Made by a program: the position numbers and the translations under genes | Notes under the pieces: generated by a model | What the model saw: the letters and a program-made list of their open reading frames with translations, nothing else | The model's database searches: none | What the model was told of the DNA's origin: nothing | Assembly (NCBI GenBank): GCA_017861355.1 | Contig: JAGFXQ010000172.1 | Span: 1 to 7,177, forward strand | Direction: 5' to 3' | Source: Bacillota bacterium | GTDB lineage: Bacteria > Bacillota > Clostridia > Lachnospirales > Lachnospiraceae | DNA: 7,177 nucleotides | Shown here: in pieces, positions 1-5,729 of the stretch | Layout: each line of letters starts with the position of its first letter | Position numbering within the stretch: position 1 is the first letter of the stretch

Positions 1-238
1 TGAAAAGACTTGCGATGGAAGCAATAAAACCATAGAAATAGCCTCTAGTCAAAACTGTAATCGCCAAAACTCCCATCAGAAAAATCATCAAAGTATTCTC
101 TTTGCCAATCCCCATGCTGTTCAGTAATATAGATAAACTGGTAGTTGCCGTACAGACAACAATCAGCCAAATCACATAAAGGATATGTGATTTGATTTTC
201 ATTCCATCTCTCTTCTGATACAATAACACAGATCTCAT
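1..238 (-). CDS. DUF4118 (KdpD-type) membrane sensor, N-terminal part, cut by window edge
   Basis: The minus strand from 238 reads open to base 1 and gives 79 residues starting MRSVLLYQKRDGMKIKSH. Two hydrophobic segments are visible, about residues 16-34 (ILYVIWLIVVCTATTSLSI) and 45-59 (LMIFLMGVLAITVLT), followed by RGYFYGFIASIASLF. A short N-terminus, GIGKEN and then the TRGYFYGFIAS segment are the pattern of the four-helix DUF4118 domain of KdpD-like osmosensor/K+ sensor histidine kinases. In clostridia such proteins often begin directly with DUF4118 and carry a C-terminal kinase, but that part lies outside the window, so kinase activity is inference. The ATG at 238 follows AGGGAGAGG closely and is the first start after an in-frame stop; an internal ATG at 202 (residue 13) with GAGAG upstream is a fair alternative. 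It is transcribed away from the azlCD operon. Confidence 0.72.
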   Translation of the reverse strand, partial: MRSVLLYQKRDGMKIKSHILYVIWLIVVCTATTSLSILLNSMGIGKENTLMIFLMGVLAITVLTRGYFYGFIASIASLF

Positions 239-302
239 TCCTCTCTCCCTATGATATATAATCACCTCTACGTAATCACAAACAGCTCACTCATACCCCT
301 AT

Positions 303-331
303 ATTGTAGCGATTGCCGAATTCATTGTCAA
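303..331 (-). promoter_or_regulatory. Sigma-A type promoter for the DUF4118 sensor gene
   Basis: On the minus strand there is a perfect TTGACA (-35, bases 331-326), a 17-base spacer, and TACAAT (-10, bases 308-303). This is one mismatch from full consensus with ideal spacing. Transcription would start near 296 and leave a leader of about 58 nt before the ATG at 238. The match is seen directly; activity is inferred. Confidence 0.75.
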
Positions 332-378
332 CTTATGTACATCCGATATTCAGCACAATCCTCGCCAAAGTAACCTTA

Positions 379-407
379 TTGCCATTTCACCCACGATGTA
401 TTATAAT
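379..407 (+). promoter_or_regulatory. Sigma-A type promoter for the 134-aa protein / azlCD operon
   Basis: TTGCCA (379-384), a 17-base spacer, and a perfect TATAAT (402-407). Transcription would begin near 413-415, at the first CGTAGTGAG box of the repeat, so the mRNA leader of about 120 nt would carry the repeat hairpin at its 5' end. The -10 box lies at the edge of repeat copy A while the -35 lies in unique sequence, so the promoter straddles the repeat boundary. Confidence 0.65.
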
Positions 408-471
408 CAAACGTAGTGAGCATATCCAAAGCTCGCTTTAGGATATGCGATCGGAGTGCAGATCATGAATA
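398..471 (+). repeat. Structured 86-bp-period repeat, copy A
   Basis: In order: TATAAT-containing edge; CGTAGTGAG (412-420); hairpin 420-448, in which GCATATCC-AAAGC pairs with GCTTT-A-GGATATGC around a 2-base loop (13 pairs, one bulged A); GATCGGAG (449-456); and end motif ATCATGAATA (462-471). The same order of boxes occurs in copies C and D near 5508-5670 on the other strand. The 5' edge here is degenerate (GATGTAT in place of the CATGAT seen in copies B and C). I cannot name a described family for it. Confidence 0.8.
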
Positions 472-478
472 TGCTTTT

Positions 479-508
479 TATTCATGATATAATCAAACGT
501 AGTGAGCA
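479..508 (+). repeat. Structured repeat, copy B (5' part only, truncated)
   Basis: A second copy begins with TATTCATGAT (479-488), continues through TATAAT (488-493) to CGTAGTGAG (498-506) and then stops matching. Bases 402-422 and 488-508 are identical over 21 bases, exactly 86 bases apart. The end of copy A (462-471) and the start of copy B (479-488) form a perfect 10-bp inverted repeat around a 7-base loop; the junction between copies C and D has the same geometry. The extended -10 motif TGATATAAT (485-493) is in this copy. Confidence 0.75.
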
Positions 509-537
509 ATAACTCGAAAATCGAAAGGATGGTTATC

Positions 538-942
538 ATGGCAGATAAGAAAAAGGGCTTTCCTGTAAAAGCCACAAAAAAATATATTGATTTACTTTAT
601 ATGACACCCCAGGAGTTGACTGCGAAGGATATCTCTGAATTATTTCTGACGCACCACGAGCTGACCCTCGAGCTTTGGGCTGAGGTGAATGTCGTGGAGA
701 TCGAATTAGCCAACCATAATTCCATTGATTTTGAAGCGATTGACATCGACTTTAAGTCTCCCTCGGATGCAGCCTTTGTTAAAAACAGAGGGATTAAGAC
801 AGCTTATGCCATCAATCTCTGTGAAGATGATTTAACGGTGGCAACACCTTATTTTGAAGAGCTTGTAACAAAATATTCCGGTTTTGTTTGTGCTGATAGC
901 GAGGATTTCACCCCTGTTTACGCCGGCAGCTCCAAGAGATAA
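538..942 (+). CDS. Uncharacterised conserved-looking 134-residue protein
   Basis: I do not recognise a named family. The protein is soluble, with no signal peptide or membrane segment. A lysine-rich start (MADKKKGFPVKATKK) is followed by an acidic body with many D/E residues (for example IDFEAIDIDF, residues 63-72) and a tail containing FVCADSEDFTPVYAGSSKR. Cysteines at 95 and 118 are the only two and do not form a CxxC. The ATG at 538 is chosen because AAAGGA lies 8 bases upstream; the upstream in-frame GTG (502) sits inside repeat copy B without an SD, and the ATG at 529 abuts the SD. It stops 36 bases before azlC with no terminator between, so it is probably the first gene of the azlCD operon. 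That context alone does not show a role in transport. Base composition looks like that of its neighbours. Confidence 0.8.
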   Translation: MADKKKGFPVKATKKYIDLLYMTPQELTAKDISELFLTHHELTLELWAEVNVVEIELANHNSIDFEAIDIDFKSPSDAAFVKNRGIKTAYAINLCEDDLTVATPYFEELVTKYSGFVCADSEDFTPVYAGSSKR

Positions 943-978
943 ATACAGCTCATACATCCATCGGAAGGAGTAACTTCT

Positions 979-1677
979 ATGAATAACAAAACAGCAGCCC
1001 TCAAGGCTGCTTTTCCACATACCATACCGGTTATGACGGGATATCTCGTGCTTGGAGCCGCCTACGGCATTCTTATGAACAGTAAGGGCTTCTCCTTGCT
1101 TTGGATCATGATTGCCAGTGTATTTGTCTATGCTGGTTCCATGCAGTTTGTGTCTGTCGCTCTTCTTGCTGCCGGCTTCGATCCACTGGGTGCTTTTCTG
1201 ATGACCATTGCGGTAAATGCAAGGCACTTGTTCTATGGTATCTCCATGTTGAAGCAATATCGTGGTACCGGCAGAATGAAACCCTATCTGATCTTCTCTC
1301 TGACGGATGAAAGCTTTTCTATTCTATGCTCCGCGAAGGCTCCGGAGGGTGTACCCGAGAAATGGTTTTATCTCTTCATCTCACTGCTCAATCATATTTA
1401 CTGGATTACGGGCTCCATCCTTGGCGGTGTTCTTGGAAGCTTAATCAGCATTAATACCAAAGGAATAGATTTCGTTCTGACTGCATTGTTTGTTGTAATC
1501 TTAGTCAACCAATGGCAATCCACTACCAATCACCTGCCTGTTATTATCGGTATCGTCAGTGCAATTCTATGCCGTTTGATCTTTTCTGCCTCAGATTTCA
1601 TCATCCCTTCGATGATTTGCATTCTGCTTAGTGTTACTATTCTTCGCAAGCCAATGGAAAGAGGAAAAACAACATGA
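979..1677 (+). CDS. azlC: AzlC family branched-chain amino acid exporter, large subunit
   Basis: A 232-residue polytopic membrane protein. AzlC/AzlD pairs export branched-chain amino acids and toxic analogues such as 4-azaleucine (known from Bacillus; related to YgaZH of enterobacteria). Family landmarks visible are the proline/glycine-rich first helix (TIPVMTGYLVLGAAYGI, about 15-31), FVYAGSMQFVSVALL (49-63), the highly typical NARHLFYGIS (80-89), FSLTDESFS (106-114) and IDFVLTALFVVILVNQW (163-179). Length matches the usual 230-240 residues. The ATG at 979 follows GGAAGGAG with an 8-base gap. The stop overlaps the azlD start (ATGA), the usual translationally coupled arrangement. Substrate is inferred from family; exporters of this type vary in amino acid preference. 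No T-box, leucine attenuator or Lrp-type gene is visible nearby. Confidence 0.93.
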   Translation: MNNKTAALKAAFPHTIPVMTGYLVLGAAYGILMNSKGFSLLWIMIASVFVYAGSMQFVSVALLAAGFDPLGAFLMTIAVNARHLFYGISMLKQYRGTGRMKPYLIFSLTDESFSILCSAKAPEGVPEKWFYLFISLLNHIYWITGSILGGVLGSLISINTKGIDFVLTALFVVILVNQWQSTTNHLPVIIGIVSAILCRLIFSASDFIIPSMICILLSVTILRKPMERGKTT

Positions 1678-2009
1678 ATTATACGACCACGCAACTAATC
1701 CTGTTTTTTATCATTGTCGCCTTCGGCACCTTGTTAACAAGAGCTCTGCCTTTTATTCTTTTCCCTGAGAACAAACCAATTCCAAAATATATTAGGTATC
1801 TGGCGGATATCCTGCCCTATACCATCATTGGTATGCTCGTGGTGTATTGCCTTAAGGATGTCTCCGTTACGCAATCTTATCATGCTATCCCGGAAGCAAT
1901 CAGTATCCTGGTGATTGTTCTTCTACATACATGGAAAAAGAACACCCTGCTCAGCATTGGAGGGGGTGCTCTTCTCTATATGGTATTGATTCAATCTGTA
2001 TTCGTCTAA
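1674..2009 (+). CDS. azlD: AzlD family branched-chain amino acid exporter, small subunit
   Basis: A 111-residue small membrane protein with about four hydrophobic segments (residues 7-28, 44-62, 74-86 and 93-109). The motif TLLTRALPFILFPENKPIPKYI (19-40, family-typical RALPF) and LPYTIIGMLVVYCLKDV identify it as AzlD, partner of AzlC in the export complex. It starts with an ATGA overlap of the azlC stop and has AGAGGA upstream. The TAA at 2007-2009 interlocks with the stop codon of the convergent HD-GYP gene, so there is no intergenic space for an ordinary terminator between the two operons. Confidence 0.92.
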   Translation: MNYTTTQLILFFIIVAFGTLLTRALPFILFPENKPIPKYIRYLADILPYTIIGMLVVYCLKDVSVTQSYHAIPEAISILVIVLLHTWKKNTLLSIGGGALLYMVLIQSVFV

Positions 2010-3079
2010 ATAATCTCTTTAATGGAAAGCTTACGTTCCTTAGATAAATCAACGTATGTACTGCCGCAGCGCACTACTGGTCTTGCCAAGGATAGCTTAT
2101 TAATCATAATAACCTCTCCCTCACGACCGTCACTCAATCTCACAATATTATGCAAATAAGATTGAACGATTCGTTCCAGGAACATGATCAGGAATCTTGG
2201 ATCATATTTTAGGAAGCCATCTCTCTCGAATTCCTCCACTACATCAAACGGGCAAATGGCATTACGATAACGACGGTTGGAGGTCATCGCATCATATACA
2301 TCTGCAATTGCTATAATTTTAGCAAAATCATCGATCTGTTCCGAAACAAAACCATTAGGATATCCACTGCCGTCACAGCGCTCATGATGCATCAATGCAG
2401 CGTATTTTACTCTGATATCAATGGTCTGATCCTTTAATGCCTGATAGCCCTTAATGGAATGTGTTTTAATTATCTTGAATTCCTCTTGCGTTAAAGCGTC
2501 TGCCTTTGTAATGATTTCTCTGGGTATCAGCATTTTACCGATATCGTGCAGAAGGCCTGCCAGCGTTAAGATACGAATATCTTCTGCTGAATACTTAAGC
2601 CATCCTCCAAAGACATTACATATTAAGGACACATTCAAGCTATGAACATAGGTCATATCATCATAATTACGAATTCCATGCAGCATCTCAAGAATATGGG
2701 CACCATTACGGCCCTCCTGTAGAATACGGTCCGTCTCAGCAAGCAAGTTATCTATGTCAAATTCGTCCTGTCCATTCAAAACACTGTTGAAATTATCTTC
2801 AACATTACGTATTGTTTCTACGTAGGTTCGGTTAAATTTCTTAAATTCAGGGGTGCTTCGAAGCATCTCAATATAGGATACCTCTTCTACTAATTTTACC
2901 TGGGGCTTATTACGATAGATCAAGAGACCATAGATGTTATAAAAACGAAGTCTTGTTATCATTCGTTCATCAAGTTCGGTATCTTTTGGGATAATAAGCT
3001 GATTATTTGAGGTATAAACATCCGAAGCAACCTTCATGCCCGCCTCAGCTTGATCTGTTCTAATTCTTACAGCTTCCAT
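2006..3079 (-). CDS. HD-GYP domain cyclic-di-GMP phosphodiesterase
   Basis: A 357-residue cytoplasmic protein without membrane segments. The N-terminal 110 residues form a small unassigned domain beginning MEAVRIRTDQAEAG. The HD-GYP domain follows with an apparently complete metal site: H146 (YVHSLN), H178-D179 of HDIGK, H207 (KTHSIKG), H231-H232 of HHERCDGSGYP, which contains the GYP signature (239-241), and D260 in IADVYDAMTS. The conserved SNRRYR follows. This predicts hydrolysis of c-di-GMP to pGpG or GMP. The tail from about 310 (VRLSDGREGEVIMINKLS...) is of a type that I associate with clostridial HD-GYP proteins. Start: ATG 3079 with GGAGGGTGG upstream; a TTG at 3115 extends the frame by 12 codons but has no SD. 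It is the last gene of the five-gene minus operon, 47 bases after the cyclase gene. With no receiver or sensory domain, how it senses a signal is unclear. Confidence 0.92.
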   Translation of the reverse strand: MEAVRIRTDQAEAGMKVASDVYTSNNQLIIPKDTELDERMITRLRFYNIYGLLIYRNKPQVKLVEEVSYIEMLRSTPEFKKFNRTYVETIRNVEDNFNSVLNGQDEFDIDNLLAETDRILQEGRNGAHILEMLHGIRNYDDMTYVHSLNVSLICNVFGGWLKYSAEDIRILTLAGLLHDIGKMLIPREIITKADALTQEEFKIIKTHSIKGYQALKDQTIDIRVKYAALMHHERCDGSGYPNGFVSEQIDDFAKIIAIADVYDAMTSNRRYRNAICPFDVVEEFERDGFLKYDPRFLIMFLERIVQSYLHNIVRLSDGREGEVIMINKLSLARPVVRCGSTYVDLSKERKLSIKEII

Positions 3080-3126
3080 TAAAAATCCACCCTCCGCTTT
3101 CCTTAGTACCTTCAAATAAAGTATAC

Positions 3127-3729
3127 CTATTTAACATTATAAATACAAGAGTCAGTTTCATCACCTTCAAGTAAAATCGCCCTGCATGGAGCCCCATCAC
3201 AGCCACCCAGTTTGATTGGTGCAGCGAAGAGGAAATAATCTCCCAGTGTCACATCGTCCAGGCGAATTCCCTCCAATAACACGACTTCCTTCCCCAGCAA
3301 TTCCAGATGCACCTCAAGCGGAGCTCCCTCCGGTCCTACACTCTGGGTTTCTACACCTACTAACAGGATCTCGTATTCATTCATAAGCTTTGCCATCTCG
3401 AGAGTAATTTCAGTTTTCCCTTTGATTAATAACCGTTTTTGACAGGTCTTTAGTCTCTCACGAAGTCCATATGAATTTAAACCATCCAGTTCAGCAACCG
3501 TACAGTCTCCGATGCATCTGGTCATCTCCAATTGTTCGATCGTCCTACCTTTTTCATAAAAATGAAACGGTGCATCCACATGGGTTGCATTATGTGCTCC
3601 TAAGGTAAGGTTAGTAAGATTATAAAGGCTTCCCTGGGTCATATCCGACACTCTGTCTAAGGACGGAGGCAGATCTCCCGGATAGACTTGTCCACTGAAT
3701 AATTCCTGTGTGATATCATATATCTTCAT
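3127..3729 (-). CDS. Cyclase family protein (kynurenine-formamidase-like metal hydrolase)
   Basis: A 200-residue protein of the PF04199 cyclase family, which includes kynurenine formamidase, isatin hydrolase and polyketide cyclase-like proteins. The metal-binding signature HNATHVDAPFHF is present (H46, H50, D52, H56), preceded by the typical start YDITQELFSGQVYPGD. The C-terminal FLFAAPIKLGGCDGAPCRAI also fits the family. Length is close to the usual 200-210. The ATG at 3729 follows AGGAGGAG with good spacing. No tryptophan catabolism genes are nearby, so naming it KynB would be unsupported; a hydrolase of a cyclic amide/lactone or N-formyl substrate is the fair level. It lies 55 bases after xthA in the minus operon. 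Confidence 0.88.
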   Translation of the reverse strand: MKIYDITQELFSGQVYPGDLPPSLDRVSDMTQGSLYNLTNLTLGAHNATHVDAPFHFYEKGRTIEQLEMTRCIGDCTVAELDGLNSYGLRERLKTCQKRLLIKGKTEITLEMAKLMNEYEILLVGVETQSVGPEGAPLEVHLELLGKEVVLLEGIRLDDVTLGDYFLFAAPIKLGGCDGAPCRAILLEGDETDSCIYNVK

Positions 3730-3784
3730 TCAATCTGCTCCTCCTACACCTGTCTATTCCATCAAGACTCTGAATGTAGTAATC

Positions 3785-4543
3785 TTATTCATCCTCCAGT
3801 ATCAGACCAACCGGACAATGATCGCTGCCCATAACCTCCATATAGACAAGACTATCAACAATGCGATCCTTCAGTCCCATACTCGTCAGAAAATAATCGA
3901 TACGCCATCCAACATTCTTCTCTCTTGCGTGAAACATATAGGACCACCAGGTATACACCTCTGCCTTATCCGGATATTTGTAACGGAAGGTGTCAACAAA
4001 GCCATTCTCAAGAAGCCTCGTCATCTTCTCTCTCTCTTCTTTCGTAAAGCCCGCACTCTTCGTATTTGACTTTGGATTCTTAATATCAATTTCCTTATGA
4101 GCTACATTTAAATCGCCGCATACGACGACCGGTTTCTTTTTCTCCAAATCGAGTAAATAGGCTTGAAAATCCTCTTCCCATTCCATTCGATAATCCAGTC
4201 TTGCCAGTTCCTTCTGAGAATTAGGAGTATATACCGTCACCACATAGAGCTTCTCATACTCCACGGTAATTACCCTGCCTTCGCTGTCGTGCTTTTCAAT
4301 ACCGATATCAAAGGTTACACTGACCGGTTCCTGCTTACTAAAGACTGCTGTGCCGGAATATCCTTTCTTCACTGCGGAATTAAAGTACTGATGATAACCT
4401 TCAAATGCAACCTCCACCTGTTCCGGTTGCAGCTTCGTCTCCTGAAGACAGAATACATCTGCATCAACCTGCCGGAAGAAATCTTCAAAACCCTTATTTA
4501 CACAAGCTCGTAAGCCATTCACATTCCATGATACCAACTTCAT
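3785..4543 (-). CDS. xthA: Exodeoxyribonuclease III (AP endonuclease)
   Basis: A 252-residue member of the endonuclease/exonuclease/phosphatase fold, ExoA/Xth type. It cleaves abasic DNA and removes 3' blocking groups in base excision repair. All catalytic elements are visible: N7 (SWNVNGLR), E35 (LQETK), Y105 (VYTPNS), D144 and N146 (CGDLNVAH), D216 (WRIDYF) and D241-H242 (GSDHCPV). The hallmark KSAGFTKEER (162-171) and TWWSYMFHAREKNVGWRIDYF (198-218) match bacterial ExoA. Length is full (ExoA is about 252). Start ATG 4543 with AAAGGA upstream. The symbol exoA is also used in Firmicutes. It sits 79 bases after the HAD gene, with no terminator between. Confidence 0.96.
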   Translation of the reverse strand: MKLVSWNVNGLRACVNKGFEDFFRQVDADVFCLQETKLQPEQVEVAFEGYHQYFNSAVKKGYSGTAVFSKQEPVSVTFDIGIEKHDSEGRVITVEYEKLYVVTVYTPNSQKELARLDYRMEWEEDFQAYLLDLEKKKPVVVCGDLNVAHKEIDIKNPKSNTKSAGFTKEEREKMTRLLENGFVDTFRYKYPDKAEVYTWWSYMFHAREKNVGWRIDYFLTSMGLKDRIVDSLVYMEVMGSDHCPVGLILEDE

Positions 4544-4622
4544 ATTCTTAGGTTCCTTTCTCTAATCGTGCCGCATCTTACCGGGAATAAGTTCTGTTAC
4601 TCCTGACGCAATGCATCTATTC

Positions 4623-5267
4623 TTACCTGTTCATAATCAAATCATAAAGATCTTCGACAGAGTCTGCCAGTTGATCAGCTCCGGCCAGGCTGAGTTCCTC
4701 CCTGCTGCCATATCCGAATAATACTCCAATCGAGGAAACTCCTACTCTCTTTGCTCCTTCAATGTCATGCTTGCGGTCTCCAATCATAACCACCTTACTC
4801 AAATCAGTAATTCCATTCTTCCGAAGCGCATAACGAATAACATCTTCTTTCTCAGAACGGCTGCCATCCATCGTTGCTCCGCAGATATCGTCAAAATACT
4901 GATCTAATCTAAAATGCTCCAAGATTATCTTTGCATAAGGCTCCGGCTTCGAGGTAGCAGTATAGATTGATTTACCGGCCTGTTTCAGACGATGAAGCAG
5001 TTCTTCCATACCGTCATACACTTCATTTTCATAAATACCGGTAACCGAATAATATTCACGATACTTAACAATCAGCTCTTGTGCCTCATCTTCGTTAAAG
5101 CCATATTCCATGAAAGAAGTCTGAAGAGGAGGTCCGATATGCTTCGTCAGAACATCCGGATTCTCAATCACAATACCTTTTGATTCTAAGGCATATTGAA
5201 CTGATTTTGTAATACCAAGCTTAGGATTTGTTAACGTTCCATCCAAATCAAATAAAATATATTCCAT
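4623..5267 (-). CDS. HAD family phosphatase (phosphoglycolate phosphatase / 5'-nucleotidase-like)
   Basis: A 214-residue HAD-superfamily hydrolase with an alpha-helical cap. Motif I DLDGTLT holds the nucleophile D7 and D9; motif II is TATSKP (103-108); motif III K140; motif IV GDRKHDIEGA (163-172) with D164 and D168. The cap occupies about residues 16-85, beginning LGITKSVQYALES. This architecture matches Gph/PpaX-like phosphatases and streptococcal 5'-nucleotidase-like HADs; the substrate (phosphoglycolate, nucleotide or sugar phosphate) cannot be read from sequence. The ATG at 5267 has AAGGAG six bases upstream. It starts 16 bases after the DUF951 stop. A phosphoglycolate role would fit beside xthA, since 3' phosphoglycolate ends are repair products, but that link is speculative. 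Confidence 0.9.
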   Translation of the reverse strand: MEYILFDLDGTLTNPKLGITKSVQYALESKGIVIENPDVLTKHIGPPLQTSFMEYGFNEDEAQELIVKYREYYSVTGIYENEVYDGMEELLHRLKQAGKSIYTATSKPEPYAKIILEHFRLDQYFDDICGATMDGSRSEKEDVIRYALRKNGITDLSKVVMIGDRKHDIEGAKRVGVSSIGVLFGYGSREELSLAGADQLADSVEDLYDLIMNR

Positions 5268-5283
5268 CTATTACTCCTTCATC

Positions 5284-5472
5284 TTACTTATCTGACGGTT
5301 TTCTCACCTGTTTAATATTTTTTTCCACCTGTTTTCGTGGAAGCATAACCTGGTGTCCACAACCCAGACATTTGAGGCGAAAATCCATTCCAACTCGCAG
5401 TATCTCCCATTCGAAGCTTCCGCAGGGATGCTGTTTCTTTAATTTTACGATTTCTCCAACGTTTAAATCCAT
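5284..5472 (-). CDS. DUF951 family small zinc-ribbon-like protein
   Basis: A protein of 62 residues (65 if a GTG at 5481 is used). It matches the DUF951 pattern: GEIVKLKKQHPCGSFEWEIL, then GMDFRLKCLGCGHQVMLPR. HPCG plus CLGCGH give three cysteines and histidines suited to metal binding, and the LKCxGCxHxVMxPR core is the family hallmark. Members are 60-70 residues (Bacillus YyzM type), with unknown function. I chose ATG 5472 because the family usually begins about six residues before the GEIV block. AAAGG lies 12 bases upstream of it, but only 3 bases upstream of the GTG, so the start is uncertain. It is the first gene of the minus operon, 16 bases before the HAD gene, and directly downstream of repeat copies C and D. 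Confidence 0.88.
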   Translation of the reverse strand: MDLNVGEIVKLKKQHPCGSFEWEILRVGMDFRLKCLGCGHQVMLPRKQVEKNIKQVRKPSDK

Positions 5473-5507
5473 ACCAGACACTTGCCTTTCTGCCCTTGCT
5501 GCTTCGC

Positions 5508-5585
5508 ATTCATGATCATCAGCTCCGATCGCACTCGCTTAAGCAAGCTTAGCTCGTACTCACTACGCTTAGTATATCATGAATA
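5508..5585 (-). repeat. Structured 86-bp-period repeat, copy C
   Basis: Read on the minus strand: TATTCATGAT edge, extended -10-like TGATATACT (5579-5571), CGTAGTGAG (5567-5559), hairpin segment 5559-5531 centred on TAAGC-TT-GCTTA, GATCGGAG (5530-5523) and end ATCATGAAT (5516-5508). The outer part of this hairpin pairs less well than in copy A. It ends about 25 bases before the DUF951 start and lies in the sense direction of that operon. Confidence 0.8.
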
Positions 5586-5592
5586 TAAAACG

Positions 5593-5670
5593 TATTCATG
5601 ATCGTCAGCTCCGATCGTATCCCTTCAAGCAAGCTTGAGAGATACTCACTACGCTTTTAGTATATCATAT
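5593..5670 (-). repeat. Structured 86-bp-period repeat, copy D
   Basis: Same order of boxes on the minus strand: TGATATACT (5667-5659), CGTAGTGAG (5653-5645), hairpin 5645-5617 (GTATC and CAAGC arm elements paired around a 2-base loop with an internal mismatch), GATCGGAG (5616-5609) and ATCATGAATA (5602-5593). CGTAGTGAG here and in copy C are 86 bases apart, the same period as copies A and B. The copies are joined by a perfect 10-bp palindrome, ATCATGAATA / TATTCATGAT (5576-5585 and 5593-5602), with a 7-base loop. Confidence 0.8.
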
Positions 5671-5700
5671 TATCAATATTTAGAAAAACAAAATTTTGAC

Positions 5701-5729
5701 TTGCATTTTATTTCGATGTGGTGTAGTAT
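5701..5729 (+). promoter_or_regulatory. Candidate promoter for the hemolysin III family gene
   Basis: TTGCAT (5701-5706), a 17-base spacer and TAGTAT (5724-5729); an overlapping TTGACT (5696-5701) is closer to the -35 consensus but at 22 bases is too far from that -10. The leader to the ATG at 5850 would be about 115 nt, AT-rich, with no recognisable riboswitch. A moderate match only. Confidence 0.4.

Noticed and set aside
409..537. T-box, leucine attenuator or riboswitch in the azlCD leader
   Set aside because: No T-box motif or run of leucine/isoleucine/valine codons is visible; the leader's structure is accounted for by the repeat.
832..1257. Open frame of 141 codons on the minus strand
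   Set aside because: It is antisense to azlC and the 134-residue gene, lacks a recognisable domain, and its composition is that of a shadow frame.
1945..1980. CACCC/GGGTG hairpin near the end of azlD
   Set aside because: It lies inside the azlD coding sequence and is not followed by a U-tract, so it is not a usable intrinsic terminator.
3080..3115. TTG start giving 12 extra residues for the HD-GYP protein
   Set aside because: No SD precedes the TTG, whereas ATG 3079 has GGAGGGTGG upstream; the extra residues include the SD itself.
5312..5509. Second 65-codon minus-strand frame over the DUF951 gene
   Set aside because: The overlapping frame that carries HPCG and CLGCGH is clearly the DUF951 protein; this one is its shadow.
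5508..5670. Tandem repeats taken as a CRISPR array
   Set aside because: Only two copies per locus, copies are not identical, the 86-bp unit is contiguous with conserved linker rather than unique spacers, and no cas gene is present.
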